Source of the DNA: JACTOJ01 sp032335695
Lineage (GTDB): Bacteria > Bacillota > Clostridia > Clostridiales > Clostridiaceae
Assembly (NCBI RefSeq): GCF_032335695.1
Contig: NZ_JACTOJ010000026.1
Coordinates: forward strand, 1 to 60,842
Length of the DNA: 60,842 nt
Direction of reading: 5' to 3'
Part shown: positions 51,787-60,217 of the stretch, piece after piece
Layout of the letters: each line of letters begins with the position of its first letter
Numbering within the stretch: position 1 is the stretch's first letter
Position numbers and translations under genes: made by a program
The notes under the pieces: model-generated
The model's database searches: none
What the model was told of the DNA's origin: nothing
Seen by the model: only the letters and a program-made list of their open reading frames with translations

Positions 51787-52389
51787 ATGAAAAAAGGTAA
51801 GCTTATCAGCGCTGTAATTTCTTTAATAATTGTAGGCTCTATTCCTATGGTAGCTTTTTTCGGCTGTTCTAAGAGCAGTAGTTCTGATAAAAACCAAACA
51901 GCTCAGGCTAACAGTTCAGGAAAAAGAGGAAACTTTGATCCAAGCCAAAGAAAGACTCAAATAGAAAGTGGCTTGAAAGAATTAGTTACTGCTGGAACCA
52001 TTACTCAAGCTCAATCTGATAAAATATTAGAGGCTCTAACTTCAAACATGGGAAATGGTGGTCAGAGATCTAGCGGCAGCAGTGAATCTGGCAGCAATTC
52101 TGGCAACAACGGTAACAGTAATAGTAATAGTAATAACAATTCTGGTTCTTCAAAAGGCTCTGGTCAAAGAAGGGGAGGCGGAAATTTTAAAAACCCTCTT
52201 TCAGATTTAGTTAGCAGCGGTGTTATAACTCAAGATCAGGCTGATGCTGTAATGAAGAAAGTCTTCTCTAACTTTGGAAACAGAGGAGGAAACCCAAGCC
52301 AAGGACAGAGTGAACAACAGGGTCAAGGACAAGATCAGCAAAATAGTAATAACAGCAGTCAAAGTGATAGCAGTTCATCATCAACATAG
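51787..52389 (+). CDS. low-complexity lipoprotein with two ITQ repeats
   Basis: I do not recognise the family. The 200-residue protein has a signal peptide ending VAFFGC, an acceptable if unusual lipobox. Two copies of a helical repeat follow: LKELVTAGTITQAQSDKILE at about residues 60-80 and LSDLVSSGVITQDQADAVMK at about residues 135-155. Each is followed by N-x-GN and a Gly/Ser/Asn/Gln-rich stretch. The C-terminal 50 residues are low complexity. The repeat resembles short SHOCT-like or Ca-independent helical motifs, and the protein may be a surface-exposed anchor. ATG at 51787 has AAGG upstream. It appears monocistronic. Confidence 0.7.
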   Translation: MKKGKLISAVISLIIVGSIPMVAFFGCSKSSSSDKNQTAQANSSGKRGNFDPSQRKTQIESGLKELVTAGTITQAQSDKILEALTSNMGNGGQRSSGSSESGSNSGNNGNSNSNSNNNSGSSKGSGQRRGGGNFKNPLSDLVSSGVITQDQADAVMKKVFSNFGNRGGNPSQGQSEQQGQGQDQQNSNNSSQSDSSSSST

Positions 52390-52398
52390 TTTAAGCTA

Positions 52399-52427
52399 TT
52401 GACATTTCCTCCCTCTAGACCTAATAT
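52399..52427 (+). promoter_or_regulatory. sigma-A promoter of the HD-domain gene
   Basis: TTGACA (52399-52404) and TAATAT (52422-52427) are 17 bp apart. It starts 10 nt after the lipoprotein stop codon. Confidence 0.75.
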
Positions 52428-52461
52428 TTAAAATATACAATTTGGGGAGGAATGATAAGAT

Positions 52462-53040
52462 ATGACAGATGAAACATTTACCAGAGAAGCAGCTTTTGAT
52501 ATACTTACTGAGTTTAATAAAAGCGAAAGTCTCATAAAGCATGCGCTAACAGTGGAAGCTGTTATGAAGCATTTTGCTGGGCTATATAATGAAGATGCTT
52601 ATAAATGGGGAATTGCAGGACTGCTGCATGACGTAGATTATGAAATGTATCCAGAGGAGCATTGTGCAAAGGCTAGAGAAATTTTAGAAGGCAAAAATGT
52701 ACCTGAGGAATACATCCATGCGGTTCAAAGTCATGGTTATGGAATATGCTGCGATGTGGAGCCATCAAATGATATGGAAAAGGTTCTATTCACCATTGAT
52801 GAACTTACAGGTTTAATTTCAGCAGCCTGCCTATTAAGGCCAAGTAAAAGTGTATTAGATTTAGAAGTTAAATCTGTAAAGAAAAAGTGGAAGCAAAAAA
52901 GCTTTGCTGCTGGTGTAAATAGAGAAGTTATAATTCAAGGGGCAGAAAAGCTTGGTATGGATTTAGATAAAGTCATAGAAGAAAGCATAAAGGGTATGCA
53001 AAAAGAAGCTGAAACTATTGGTTTAAAGGGTAATTTATAA
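52462..53040 (+). CDS. HD domain metal-dependent phosphohydrolase
   Basis: The 192-residue cytosolic protein has an HDIG-type domain. The first His is in SLIKHALTVEAVMK, the HD pair is in AGLLHDVDYE (about residues 52-61), and further ligands may be in HCAKAREIL and QSHGYG. The HDIG motif lacks I/G at the usual place (HDVDYE). Such small HD proteins are conserved in clostridia and hydrolyse phosphate esters or nucleotides, but the substrate is unknown. ATG has GGGGAGG 11 nt upstream. It has its own promoter and terminator. Confidence 0.85.
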   Translation: MTDETFTREAAFDILTEFNKSESLIKHALTVEAVMKHFAGLYNEDAYKWGIAGLLHDVDYEMYPEEHCAKAREILEGKNVPEEYIHAVQSHGYGICCDVEPSNDMEKVLFTIDELTGLISAACLLRPSKSVLDLEVKSVKKKWKQKSFAAGVNREVIIQGAEKLGMDLDKVIEESIKGMQKEAETIGLKGNL

Positions 53041-53050
53041 TATTAAACAT

Positions 53051-53093
53051 AAAGAAGCTGGATATGATAGAAGTAATCATACTCAGCTTCTTT
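53051..53093. terminator. bidirectional terminator
   Basis: AAAGAAGCTG (53051-53060) and CAGCTTCTTT (53084-53093) pair, with an inner TATGAT/ATCATA helix, and Ts follow. It serves the HD gene and the convergent helicase gene, whose stop codon lies 2 nt away. Confidence 0.88.
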
Positions 53094-53094
53094 T

Positions 53095-55413
53095 TTATAA
53101 TCTTACCGTGTTATTTATCTCCATCTTTTTAAAAGATATTTTATCCTTTAAGATAGGTATGGTATTCTCCATATGATATACAAACAGCCTATGCATGGTT
53201 CTAGTCATAGCTACATATAAAAGCTTAATATCAAGTTCGTCCTGTATATAGCTTTCATCCATATTTACGATAAATACTGTATCAAATTCAAGACCCTTGG
53301 CAGCATGGGAAGGAACTATTATAATTCCAGCTTCATATTGACGCTGCTTTTCACTAAGTATCTTGCACTTGACATTCCCTCTTTTATCAAGAGCCCGTTT
53401 TACCTTTTCGCACTCTTTCTGAGTCTTGCATATTATGGCATTAGATTTATATCCCGCATTTTTCATTGCCAATAGGTTTTCTTCTAGGGTTTCTATAAGC
53501 TCATTCTTATCTTTAAACTCTTCTATATCTGGCTTTTCGCCATGTCTTATAACTGGCTTAGCCAATATAATGCCTTCTTTGCCAAGCTTACTTATTATAT
53601 TGTTAGCCAGCTCCATAACTTCCACTGTGGTTCTATAGCTCTGCTCCAGAGTCATATAGCTGCATTCATCTTCAGCAAATACCTTGTTTAAAACCTCCTG
53701 CCAATTATCTATCCCTCTATAGGCGTGTATACCTTGGGATAAATCTCCTAAAAGAGTTATCATTCCTGTATTTAGCACTGTTTTAAGAGTAAATATCTGA
53801 AATAAGCTGAAGTCCTGAGCTTCGTCCACTACTGCACTGTTTATTTTTATCTTTTTATCAAAACCAAATATTTTTGCTTTCAAATATACCAGCCCAGCAT
53901 AATCCTCTAACTCATATTTGTCTTCTTTGAATAATTCTTTAGCTGTATCTGCTAAATACTGCAATTTATCCTTAGCCAGCTTTTTCTTGGAGTATTTCTG
54001 CATTTTTGATGGATTGGTTATCAATTCTATATAATAATCTTCTACAGTTTTTTGAGGACATTTGCTAGTATAATTTTTTATGGCATTATTGAAATCATTA
54101 GTGAGCTTCGCTAGGGATTCGTCTCTCTCTTTAGCTATTTCAGTTATAAGTCTGCTCTTTTCCTCCGTATCAAATACAGTTCGCCTAACCTCTTCCATGC
54201 TTTCATAATAATAATCCTGCAAAGCCTTGAACATATTATCTTGAACCAACTTAAGCTTTCCCTTAAAGCTCTTCTTTATCTCTTCTATTCTCTTCTGGAA
54301 AGGATGCACAGTGAGATCTTCCGAGAATCTCCTTTTTATCTCTCCAGCCTTCATCAGCAGCTTACCACCTACTTTGAAATCTACCTCAGGAATATAGTTT
54401 TTCTCAATATCTTCTATATAACTTTGTATTATATCCTTAAATTCCATGGAACCTTTAAAGCCCGCCGCCCACTTCATAAAGTCGGTATCTTCATTATCTC
54501 TGTTGTGAATTATCTCCATAAGCTTATCGTCTTCTTTAAGCTTCAGTTTCTTACCTAAAAGCAGATTCATAAAATCCATGAAAGTGCTTTGCTGAACCCT
54601 TTCAACCCCAAGTTCTGGCAAAACTTCGGATATGTAATTTATGAACAGGCTATTTGGAGCTATTATAAGAAAGTTTTCTGGATCAAAGGTTTTCTCATAA
54701 TTGTATATGAAATAAGCTATTCTATGTAGAGCTATAGTAGTCTTTCCACTTCCAGCTACCCCTTGAACTATCAGAGGCTTATACATAGGAGCTCTTATTA
54801 TTCTGTTTTGCTCTGCCTGTATTGTTGAAGCTATGTCTTTTAACCTGCTCTCAGCTCCTGCTTCCAAAGCTTCTTGGAGCAATTCATCATTCGTAGTTAT
54901 ATCTATATCAAAAATCTTTTCTAATTCACCTTCATTTATGGTAAACTGTCTTTTTAGTAGAAGTTCACCTTCCTGAAGTCCCTCTTCAGCTTCATAGGAG
55001 GTATCACCAAGTCTTCCTTCATAATATAAGGTAGCTACCGGAGCTCTCCAGTCTACTATTAGTGGCTCGTTATCTTCTGCCTTCATTACAGAAGTCTTTC
55101 CTATATATAATTGATTTATCTTATCCTCATCTTTTCTCTTAAAATCAATCCTGGCAAAGTAAGGTTTAGCCTTAGCCTTTTGATAATTATAATAGTTTTT
55201 TTCAGCAGCATGTATAAGTTTTTCGCTTACCAGCATGCTGACAAATCCCATACTAGCATCCTCAGGATCAAATCCTTCCATCGCCTGCTGAACATTGCCT
55301 TTATAAACTCTTCTAAAGGTTTCAGTAGCTTTCAAGGTTTTATCTATATAGTCTACTGTATAGTCCAATCTTTCTTTTTCTTCCTCATATTGCGGATGAT
55401 CCTTCGCTGACAT
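53095..55413 (-). CDS. helD: UvrD/Rep-like helicase, HelD (RNA polymerase recycling) family
   Basis: The 772-residue protein has Walker A in PLIVQGVAGSGKTTIALHRIAYF (about residues 217-235), LIIAPNSLFINYISEVLPELG, Walker B in AVVDEAQDFS, ITLLGDLSQGIHAYRG and LEQSYRTTVEV. Motif VI-like LLYVAMTRTMHRLFVYH lies near the C-terminus. An extended N-terminal coiled coil (about 1-100, with EEEKERLDYTVDYIDKTL) and the length fit HelD, which removes stalled RNA polymerase. It is distinct from UvrD and PcrA, which lack this N-terminal arm. AAGGTGG precedes the ATG. It appears monocistronic. Confidence 0.87.
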   Translation of the reverse strand: MSAKDHPQYEEEKERLDYTVDYIDKTLKATETFRRVYKGNVQQAMEGFDPEDASMGFVSMLVSEKLIHAAEKNYYNYQKAKAKPYFARIDFKRKDEDKINQLYIGKTSVMKAEDNEPLIVDWRAPVATLYYEGRLGDTSYEAEEGLQEGELLLKRQFTINEGELEKIFDIDITTNDELLQEALEAGAESRLKDIASTIQAEQNRIIRAPMYKPLIVQGVAGSGKTTIALHRIAYFIYNYEKTFDPENFLIIAPNSLFINYISEVLPELGVERVQQSTFMDFMNLLLGKKLKLKEDDKLMEIIHNRDNEDTDFMKWAAGFKGSMEFKDIIQSYIEDIEKNYIPEVDFKVGGKLLMKAGEIKRRFSEDLTVHPFQKRIEEIKKSFKGKLKLVQDNMFKALQDYYYESMEEVRRTVFDTEEKSRLITEIAKERDESLAKLTNDFNNAIKNYTSKCPQKTVEDYYIELITNPSKMQKYSKKKLAKDKLQYLADTAKELFKEDKYELEDYAGLVYLKAKIFGFDKKIKINSAVVDEAQDFSLFQIFTLKTVLNTGMITLLGDLSQGIHAYRGIDNWQEVLNKVFAEDECSYMTLEQSYRTTVEVMELANNIISKLGKEGIILAKPVIRHGEKPDIEEFKDKNELIETLEENLLAMKNAGYKSNAIICKTQKECEKVKRALDKRGNVKCKILSEKQRQYEAGIIIVPSHAAKGLEFDTVFIVNMDESYIQDELDIKLLYVAMTRTMHRLFVYHMENTIPILKDKISFKKMEINNTVRL

Positions 55414-55524
55414 TTTTCCACCTTCCTTTGAATCATTTCAACATAACCCTAACATTATATACAAAACGGATAATTTACTCAAGAGTTTGTAAATATTTTC
55501 TCCTGTTTATACGAATCCTATAAA

Positions 55525-55554
55525 AAAACAGCCTGCCCACTAACAGACTGTTTT
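55525..55554 (-). terminator. terminator after the Yip1-like gene
   Basis: AAAACAGCCTG (55525-55535) and CAGACTGTTTT (55544-55554) pair with one mismatch around an 8-nt loop. Ts follow on the minus strand. A degenerate repeat lies between it and the gene. Confidence 0.7.
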
Positions 55555-55561
55555 AATTTTA

Positions 55562-55614
55562 GAGTTTTGGTTTAAATCGGTATGGAATTTCACACTTATT
55601 TAAAGCATAGCTCA
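55562..55614. repeat. degenerate derivative of the hairpin module
   Basis: GAGTTTTGGTTTAAATCGGT, then TTTCACACTTATTTAAAGC ending with ATAGCTC, recalls the 44-nt module (GTTTTAAAT-AGTGT and ACACTTATTTAAA). It is diverged and its boundaries are approximate. Confidence 0.4.
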
Positions 55615-55620
55615 ATTTTC

Positions 55621-56280
55621 TTAGCTTCTTATGCTATACCATGCCAAATTAGCCAAAATTTTTAGCACCACTAATGCTATTACGGATATTAACGCCTTGT
55701 TATGCTTCATATCAAAACAGATTTTTAAACCCAGATACATTAAAAATACACTCCATATATTAAATGGATTCAGATTACTTAAAAATATTCCTGAATATCC
55801 TGAGGAAAAGGAAGTAAAAGCCTGCTTTGTAATGCCATCTAAAAGCTCAATTATTATACTTCCTAAAGTGTACACTATATATGACAAAGAGCAAATTCCA
55901 ATAATCTTTTTATAGTTGCCTTTTTTGTCCACCATTTTTACTATAATATAATAAATTAAAGCAACAAATAGCACTTTAAGCATGATCACAAAAATTGCTA
56001 TCATTCCAGTTTGAACAGCTCCTCCTAGAGACTTTCCTGTGTTCATGACCTCATTTAGCATGTCGCTGCCTTGACTTGATTTTACTATATCACTTACAGC
56101 TTTTTCATCCTGCCATATATAGTTCATTATTCCAGAAATAAAGCTTAGCAAAATCAATACAATAAAGAAAATATAATGTATTTTTGTATTTTTGTATTTT
56201 TCATATAAATTTCTGGGCTTTATGAACAATTCCTTTATATCATAAATAGCACTTAAATTGTTTTTTCTATTATTCTCCAT
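55621..56280 (-). CDS. Yip1-like membrane protein
   Basis: The 219-residue protein has five predicted helices, a short cytosolic N-terminus (IYDIKELFIKPRNLYEKYKN) and a C-terminus ending KILANLAWYSIRS. LFIKPRNLYEKY followed by a long helix bundle, with SLSYIVYTLGSII and NPFNIWSVFLMYLGLK, is typical of the Yip1 domain family of Firmicutes. Its function is unknown. ATG at 56280 was chosen because AGGAGAA precedes it; ATG at 56310 lacks an RBS. It is divergent from the chemotaxis receptor gene. Confidence 0.75.
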   Translation of the reverse strand: MENNRKNNLSAIYDIKELFIKPRNLYEKYKNTKIHYIFFIVLILLSFISGIMNYIWQDEKAVSDIVKSSQGSDMLNEVMNTGKSLGGAVQTGMIAIFVIMLKVLFVALIYYIIVKMVDKKGNYKKIIGICSLSYIVYTLGSIIIELLDGITKQAFTSFSSGYSGIFLSNLNPFNIWSVFLMYLGLKICFDMKHNKALISVIALVVLKILANLAWYSIRS

Positions 56281-56324
56281 ATCTTCTCCTATTTCCTGAT
56301 GTTTTAACATTTTCTATGTTTATT

Positions 56325-56334
56325 CTTGTCGAAA
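56325..56334. promoter_or_regulatory. possible Spo0A box
   Basis: CTTGTCGAAA matches the Spo0A core TTGTCGAA. It lies in the divergent Yip1-like and chemotaxis receptor promoter region. It is one short motif in AT-rich DNA, so confidence is low. Confidence 0.3.
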
Positions 56335-56423
56335 TGTATTATATAATTTAATAAATAAAATTTTTCTGTCAATATATCTTCTCCGCTTATACTATGCAAA
56401 TATTAAAAGAAATGAGGTACATT

Positions 56424-58532
56424 ATGCCGAAAAAATTAGGTCTCAGTGCAAAAATAGTTTTCATTATGTCTTTACTAGTTATTATTTCATTTGCTTCAAT
56501 TTTTTCCATCCTTTTAAAAGCTTCATATGATGATAGTATAACACAATCTGAAACACTAGCCAAAGAAGTATCTAAATCTTATGCCGATCAACTTGTATCA
56601 AATTTTAAGATCATTGATTCTGCAGCTACTGTTTTCGATAAAAATATATCCGATATGATGAAACATAATATAAAGGATAGAAATCTCATAATAGATATGC
56701 AGAAGGATATATTAAACAAATATCCAAATATCTATGGAGTCACAGTAGCTTTTGAATCCGATGCTTTTGATGGTAAAGATTCACAATATGCAAATACTCA
56801 AGAATACGGAGACAAAGGTCTTTTCATCCCTTATGTTACACGAGACGGAAATTCTTTTCACGTAGAAGCAGCCTATAACTCGGAAACAGACATGACTTGG
56901 TATAATGAGCCTAAAAATAGCAAACAAGTATTTATTACGGAGCCAACAGTTTATAAGGTTAATGGAAAAGACGTTACTATGGCATCTCTTGTTTTACCCA
57001 TGCTTGATGATAACAAAAATTTTATAGGGGTTATATCCCTAGATTATCAGTTAGATACATTGCAGGGTATCATAGAAAAAATAAAACCTATGAATGGTTT
57101 TTCTTATTTAATTTCAAAAAATGGACTTTATATAGCTAATGGATATAATGGAAAACTATTGATGTCAGATGCAAAAAAGCAAAGTACTTCCTTAAGAGAT
57201 TTAGTGTCTCAGACCTCAAAGGGATTATCCGTTAAGACCTACATGAAATCTAGTACAGGTACAGGCAATTCTCTTGTAGTAGCTTCACCCGTAACTTTAG
57301 ATGGAAGCAATACAAATTGGTCCCTATTTTGCGAAATTCCAAAATCATCTATACTCGAAAGCTTCAACAAACAGTTGACCATTACATTAACCGTAGCATT
57401 AATTTCTTTAGCCTTAATAATCATTTTAGTAGGTCTGCTAATCTCTTACCTAACTAAAGGTTTAAAATATGCTGAAGCTCATTTATCAGTAATAGCTAGC
57501 GGAAACCTCGGTGAAAGCATCGATCTGAAAAAATATAAATCACAAGATGAAGTTGGAAGAATAATACACTCTATAGATAAAATGCAGAATTCTTTAAGAA
57601 ATATAATACTTGGAGTAACTTCTGAAACTAAAAACTTATATACTGTCTTTCAAAATATGCAAAATAATATAGATGGTTTGAATAATAAAATTAACAATGT
57701 GTCTGCTACTACCGAGGAATTATCTGCTGGCATGGAGGAAACCGCAGCATCAGCTGAAGAAATGAATGCTTCTGCAGCAGAAATAGAAAGAGCAGTAAAC
57801 GACACAGCTAAAAAAGCTCAAGACGGATTAATATCTGCAAAAAAAATCTATGATAGAGCAAATAAGCTTAAATCTTCAGCTGAATATTCTCAAAAAAACA
57901 CTAATTCTATTAGGTCAGAATTAAACTCAAAATTAAAAAGTGCTATTGAAGAAGCTAGGGCTGTAGAAAAAATAAGCTCACTAACAGAAGATATTTTAAA
58001 TATAACAGCTCAGACTAATCTGCTTTCATTGAATGCCGCTATCGAAGCTGCCAGGGCTGGAGAAGCCGGAAAAGGGTTTGCTGTTGTAGCTGACGAAATA
58101 AGATCCTTAGCGGAGATTTCAGAGAGCGCTGCCACAGAGATTCAAAACATTTCTTCTACAGTTTTGAATTCGGTAAACAACTTAAAGAATGGTTCTGAAG
58201 AAATCCTAAGCTTTATAGGAAATCAAGTAGTGAATGATTATGGTGCCTTTGTTAATACAGGCAATATATATCGTGAAGATGCCTTAATGGTTGAAGGGTT
58301 AGTAAGTGATTTCAGTGCTACTTCAGAAGAGCTTTTAGCTTCTATACAAGATATTCTAACTGCCATAACAGAAGTTACATCAGCTTCTTCAGAAGGTGCT
58401 GATGGTACAAATAATATAGCAGAAGAAACTGCTATATTAAATGACCTAGCTGAAACCGTAATGGACAATACTTATAGATCCAAAGAATCTTTAGATAAGT
58501 TATTGAATATCATCGATGAATTTAAACTATAA
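56424..58532 (+). CDS. methyl-accepting chemotaxis protein with a dCache-type sensor
   Basis: The 702-residue receptor has TM1 (about 12-34), an extracellular double-Cache-like domain (about 40-320), TM2 (about 325-350), a HAMP domain and a cytosolic signalling domain. The Cache region includes YGVTVAFESDAF, GLFIPYVTRDGN and GVISLDYQLD. The hairpin tip is NLLSLNAAIEAARAGEAGKG followed by FAVVADEIRSLAE, the strongly conserved CheW/CheA contact. The Cache domain suggests binding of an amino acid or other small ligand. ATG at 56424 has GAGG upstream. A Spo0A-like box is at 56325-56334. Confidence 0.93.
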   Translation: MPKKLGLSAKIVFIMSLLVIISFASIFSILLKASYDDSITQSETLAKEVSKSYADQLVSNFKIIDSAATVFDKNISDMMKHNIKDRNLIIDMQKDILNKYPNIYGVTVAFESDAFDGKDSQYANTQEYGDKGLFIPYVTRDGNSFHVEAAYNSETDMTWYNEPKNSKQVFITEPTVYKVNGKDVTMASLVLPMLDDNKNFIGVISLDYQLDTLQGIIEKIKPMNGFSYLISKNGLYIANGYNGKLLMSDAKKQSTSLRDLVSQTSKGLSVKTYMKSSTGTGNSLVVASPVTLDGSNTNWSLFCEIPKSSILESFNKQLTITLTVALISLALIIILVGLLISYLTKGLKYAEAHLSVIASGNLGESIDLKKYKSQDEVGRIIHSIDKMQNSLRNIILGVTSETKNLYTVFQNMQNNIDGLNNKINNVSATTEELSAGMEETAASAEEMNASAAEIERAVNDTAKKAQDGLISAKKIYDRANKLKSSAEYSQKNTNSIRSELNSKLKSAIEEARAVEKISSLTEDILNITAQTNLLSLNAAIEAARAGEAGKGFAVVADEIRSLAEISESAATEIQNISSTVLNSVNNLKNGSEEILSFIGNQVVNDYGAFVNTGNIYREDALMVEGLVSDFSATSEELLASIQDILTAITEVTSASSEGADGTNNIAEETAILNDLAETVMDNTYRSKESLDKLLNIIDEFKL

Positions 58533-58593
58533 TACTCATTAATACGCTTTGTTATTTTTATATTATCCTTACCATAATAATTTTTTACGCACA

Positions 58594-58621
58594 AATAAGA
58601 GCATATTTCTACGCTCTTATT
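58594..58621 (+). terminator. probable terminator of the chemotaxis receptor gene
   Basis: AATAAGAGC (58594-58602) and GCTCTTATT (58613-58621) pair around a 10-nt loop. The following sequence is A/T-rich rather than a clean T run. It lies about 60 nt after the stop codon. Confidence 0.55.
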
Positions 58622-58828
58622 ACAAACACTTTTATTTTTAATTATGGACGTCTTATAGATAATCTATGTTATTTATGAGTATCTCTATTCTTTTTTATAT
58701 TGTCATATTAATACCTACTTAAACTAAATTAATTATCTATACCTATATTATTTCTAAACTACTCATTATATTTTAAGTATTTTGGATAAATTTTTTTATT
58801 TATTTTTTGTACAATTAGCTATATTAAT

Positions 58829-59044
58829 TTAAAAGCTACCAAATTCATCAAAATATTTTTCACGTATATAAGAAATTATTACCAATTTTAATCCAGGAGT
58901 CCAACAACTCTCCTTATTTACGAACGCAAGCATTTCACGGAAGTATTTTCTAGAATTTTCTGCTCTAAATCTATTTTTACAGCCAAAACAATCCTTGTGG
59001 CTATCTAAATCATTTTTGCAAATCTTTATTTTGTATATACAATA
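58829..59044 (-). pseudogene. 71-codon open frame continuing in frame after the OYE stop; probable gene remnant
   Basis: The minus-strand frame that contains the OYE reductase stays open for 71 codons after its TAA. It reads protein-like: CKNDLDSHKDCFGCKNRFRA, AENSRKYFREMLAFVNKESC, then WTPGLKLVIISYIREKYFDE and FGSF before a TAA at 58829-58831. There is no start codon at its beginning, no RBS, and the only in-frame ATG is about halfway. I do not recognise the family. It may be the end of a gene that lost its 5' part, or a former C-terminal extension of the reductase. Confidence 0.45.
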
Positions 59045-60121
59045 TTATTTAAAAACTTTACATCCAAATCCACTTTCGGTATCAAAACATTTATTACACG
59101 AAATACATTTTGATTTTCTTCTATCTCCAGACTTCCATATATTAGGTAATTCAGGTTCACAGATAAGAGGACGACATAAACTTATTGCCTTTATTTCTCC
59201 TTTATTTAGCCATTCTTCAATCATATCTGGTGTACGATAACATCCAACGCTTATTACTGAAGCATTCACTTTATCTGCAATCTTCATTGCATTTTGAGCA
59301 AACACTCCTTCTTTATCAAGATTTGTCATTCTTCTTGCTGAAGATGTTTCAGGAGAAATTCCTACACCACCACTTATTTCAATTCCATTTATGCCCAACC
59401 TATCTAACTCTCTACATACCCATAAGCATTCTTCCTGACTAAGTCCTCCATCTACATAATCCTCCCCATTAATTTTAATCCAGATGGGATAGTCATCTCC
59501 AACCTTTTCTCTAATAGCAGCATACACTTCAAATATAATTTTTGCTCGTTTAACAATATCTCCGCCATATTCATCGTTTCGCTTATTAAAAAATGGACTT
59601 AAAAACTCGCTAAGTAAATAACCATGTGCTCCATGTATTTGAATTCCATCAGCACCCGCTTCTTTACATCGCTGTGCAGCAATTGCAAAACTCTTAATAA
59701 CATTTTGTATTTCCTCTTTTGTCATACTTTGAGCTGACTTATTTTCAAATAATGTTAAATTAGATGGAGCAAGAGGTGTATTCCCATTATCAGGACTTGC
59801 TTTCGCACCACAATGCACTAACTGTACAATAATTTTGCAATCCCATTTGTGAACTTTATTAACTACCTCACCTAATTCAGAAACAAAATTCTCTCCATAA
59901 GCTTTTACCATATGTGGATATACTCTTGAATTTTCATCAATCCCAATCATGGAGGTTATTACTGCTCCAGCCCCACCTGCTGCAACTCTTTCGTAGATAG
60001 ATTTGAACTTATCAGTAATCCCGCCTTCATTATCGGCAGCTCCTTCTTGTGTTGCACTACGAATAATACGATTTTTTAGATTTATTCCTCCTACATTAAC
60101 TTTCTCAAAAATTGTTTTCAT
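59045..60121 (-). CDS. Old Yellow Enzyme family NADH:flavin oxidoreductase
   Basis: The 358-residue FMN enzyme reduces activated double bonds or is a dienoyl-CoA reductase-like enzyme. Motifs include NRIIRSATQEG, VQLVHCGAKAS, IQIHGAHGYLLSEFLSPFFN and RNDEYGG (catalytic and FMN-binding region), IEISGGVG and ISLCRPLI. The C-terminus has CISCNKCF and a further Cys (CKVF), the cysteine pattern that binds a 4Fe-4S cluster in larger dienoyl-CoA reductases; here no C-terminal domain follows. AAAGGAGG precedes the ATG. It is adjacent to an Rrf2 regulator, and a palindrome lies between them. Confidence 0.9.
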   Translation of the reverse strand: MKTIFEKVNVGGINLKNRIIRSATQEGAADNEGGITDKFKSIYERVAAGGAGAVITSMIGIDENSRVYPHMVKAYGENFVSELGEVVNKVHKWDCKIIVQLVHCGAKASPDNGNTPLAPSNLTLFENKSAQSMTKEEIQNVIKSFAIAAQRCKEAGADGIQIHGAHGYLLSEFLSPFFNKRNDEYGGDIVKRAKIIFEVYAAIREKVGDDYPIWIKINGEDYVDGGLSQEECLWVCRELDRLGINGIEISGGVGISPETSSARRMTNLDKEGVFAQNAMKIADKVNASVISVGCYRTPDMIEEWLNKGEIKAISLCRPLICEPELPNIWKSGDRRKSKCISCNKCFDTESGFGCKVFK

Positions 60122-60146
60122 TATGAAAACCTCCTTTATTATTAAC

Positions 60147-60165
60147 TGTAACTTTTAAAGTTACA
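60147..60165. promoter_or_regulatory. probable Rrf2 operator
   Basis: TGTAACTTTTAAAGTTACA is a perfect 19-bp palindrome (9+1+9) between the OYE and Rrf2 genes. GTAAC half-sites recur in the hairpin at 60181-60199 and in the Rrf2 RBS region (60655-60660, CTGTAACAA). Rrf2-family sites are palindromes of this size. Confidence 0.65.
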
Positions 60166-60174
60166 ACTATCTTT

Positions 60175-60208
60175 AAAAAATTTGTAACCCCACGGTTACA
60201 AATTTTTT
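60175..60208. terminator. terminator after the rrf2 gene
   Basis: AAAAAATTTGTAACC (60175-60189) and GGTTACAAATTTTTT (60194-60208) form a 15-bp perfect stem with a CCAC loop. It lies 9 nt after the regulator's stop codon and has T runs on both sides. It also contains GTAAC half-sites. Confidence 0.85.
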
Positions 60209-60217
60209 CATGCTTTT

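Noticed and set aside
55561..55614. Fourth full composite element
   Set aside because: Only loosely similar to the hairpin module; the 16-nt spacer and terminal repeats are missing, so it is listed only as a degenerate derivative.
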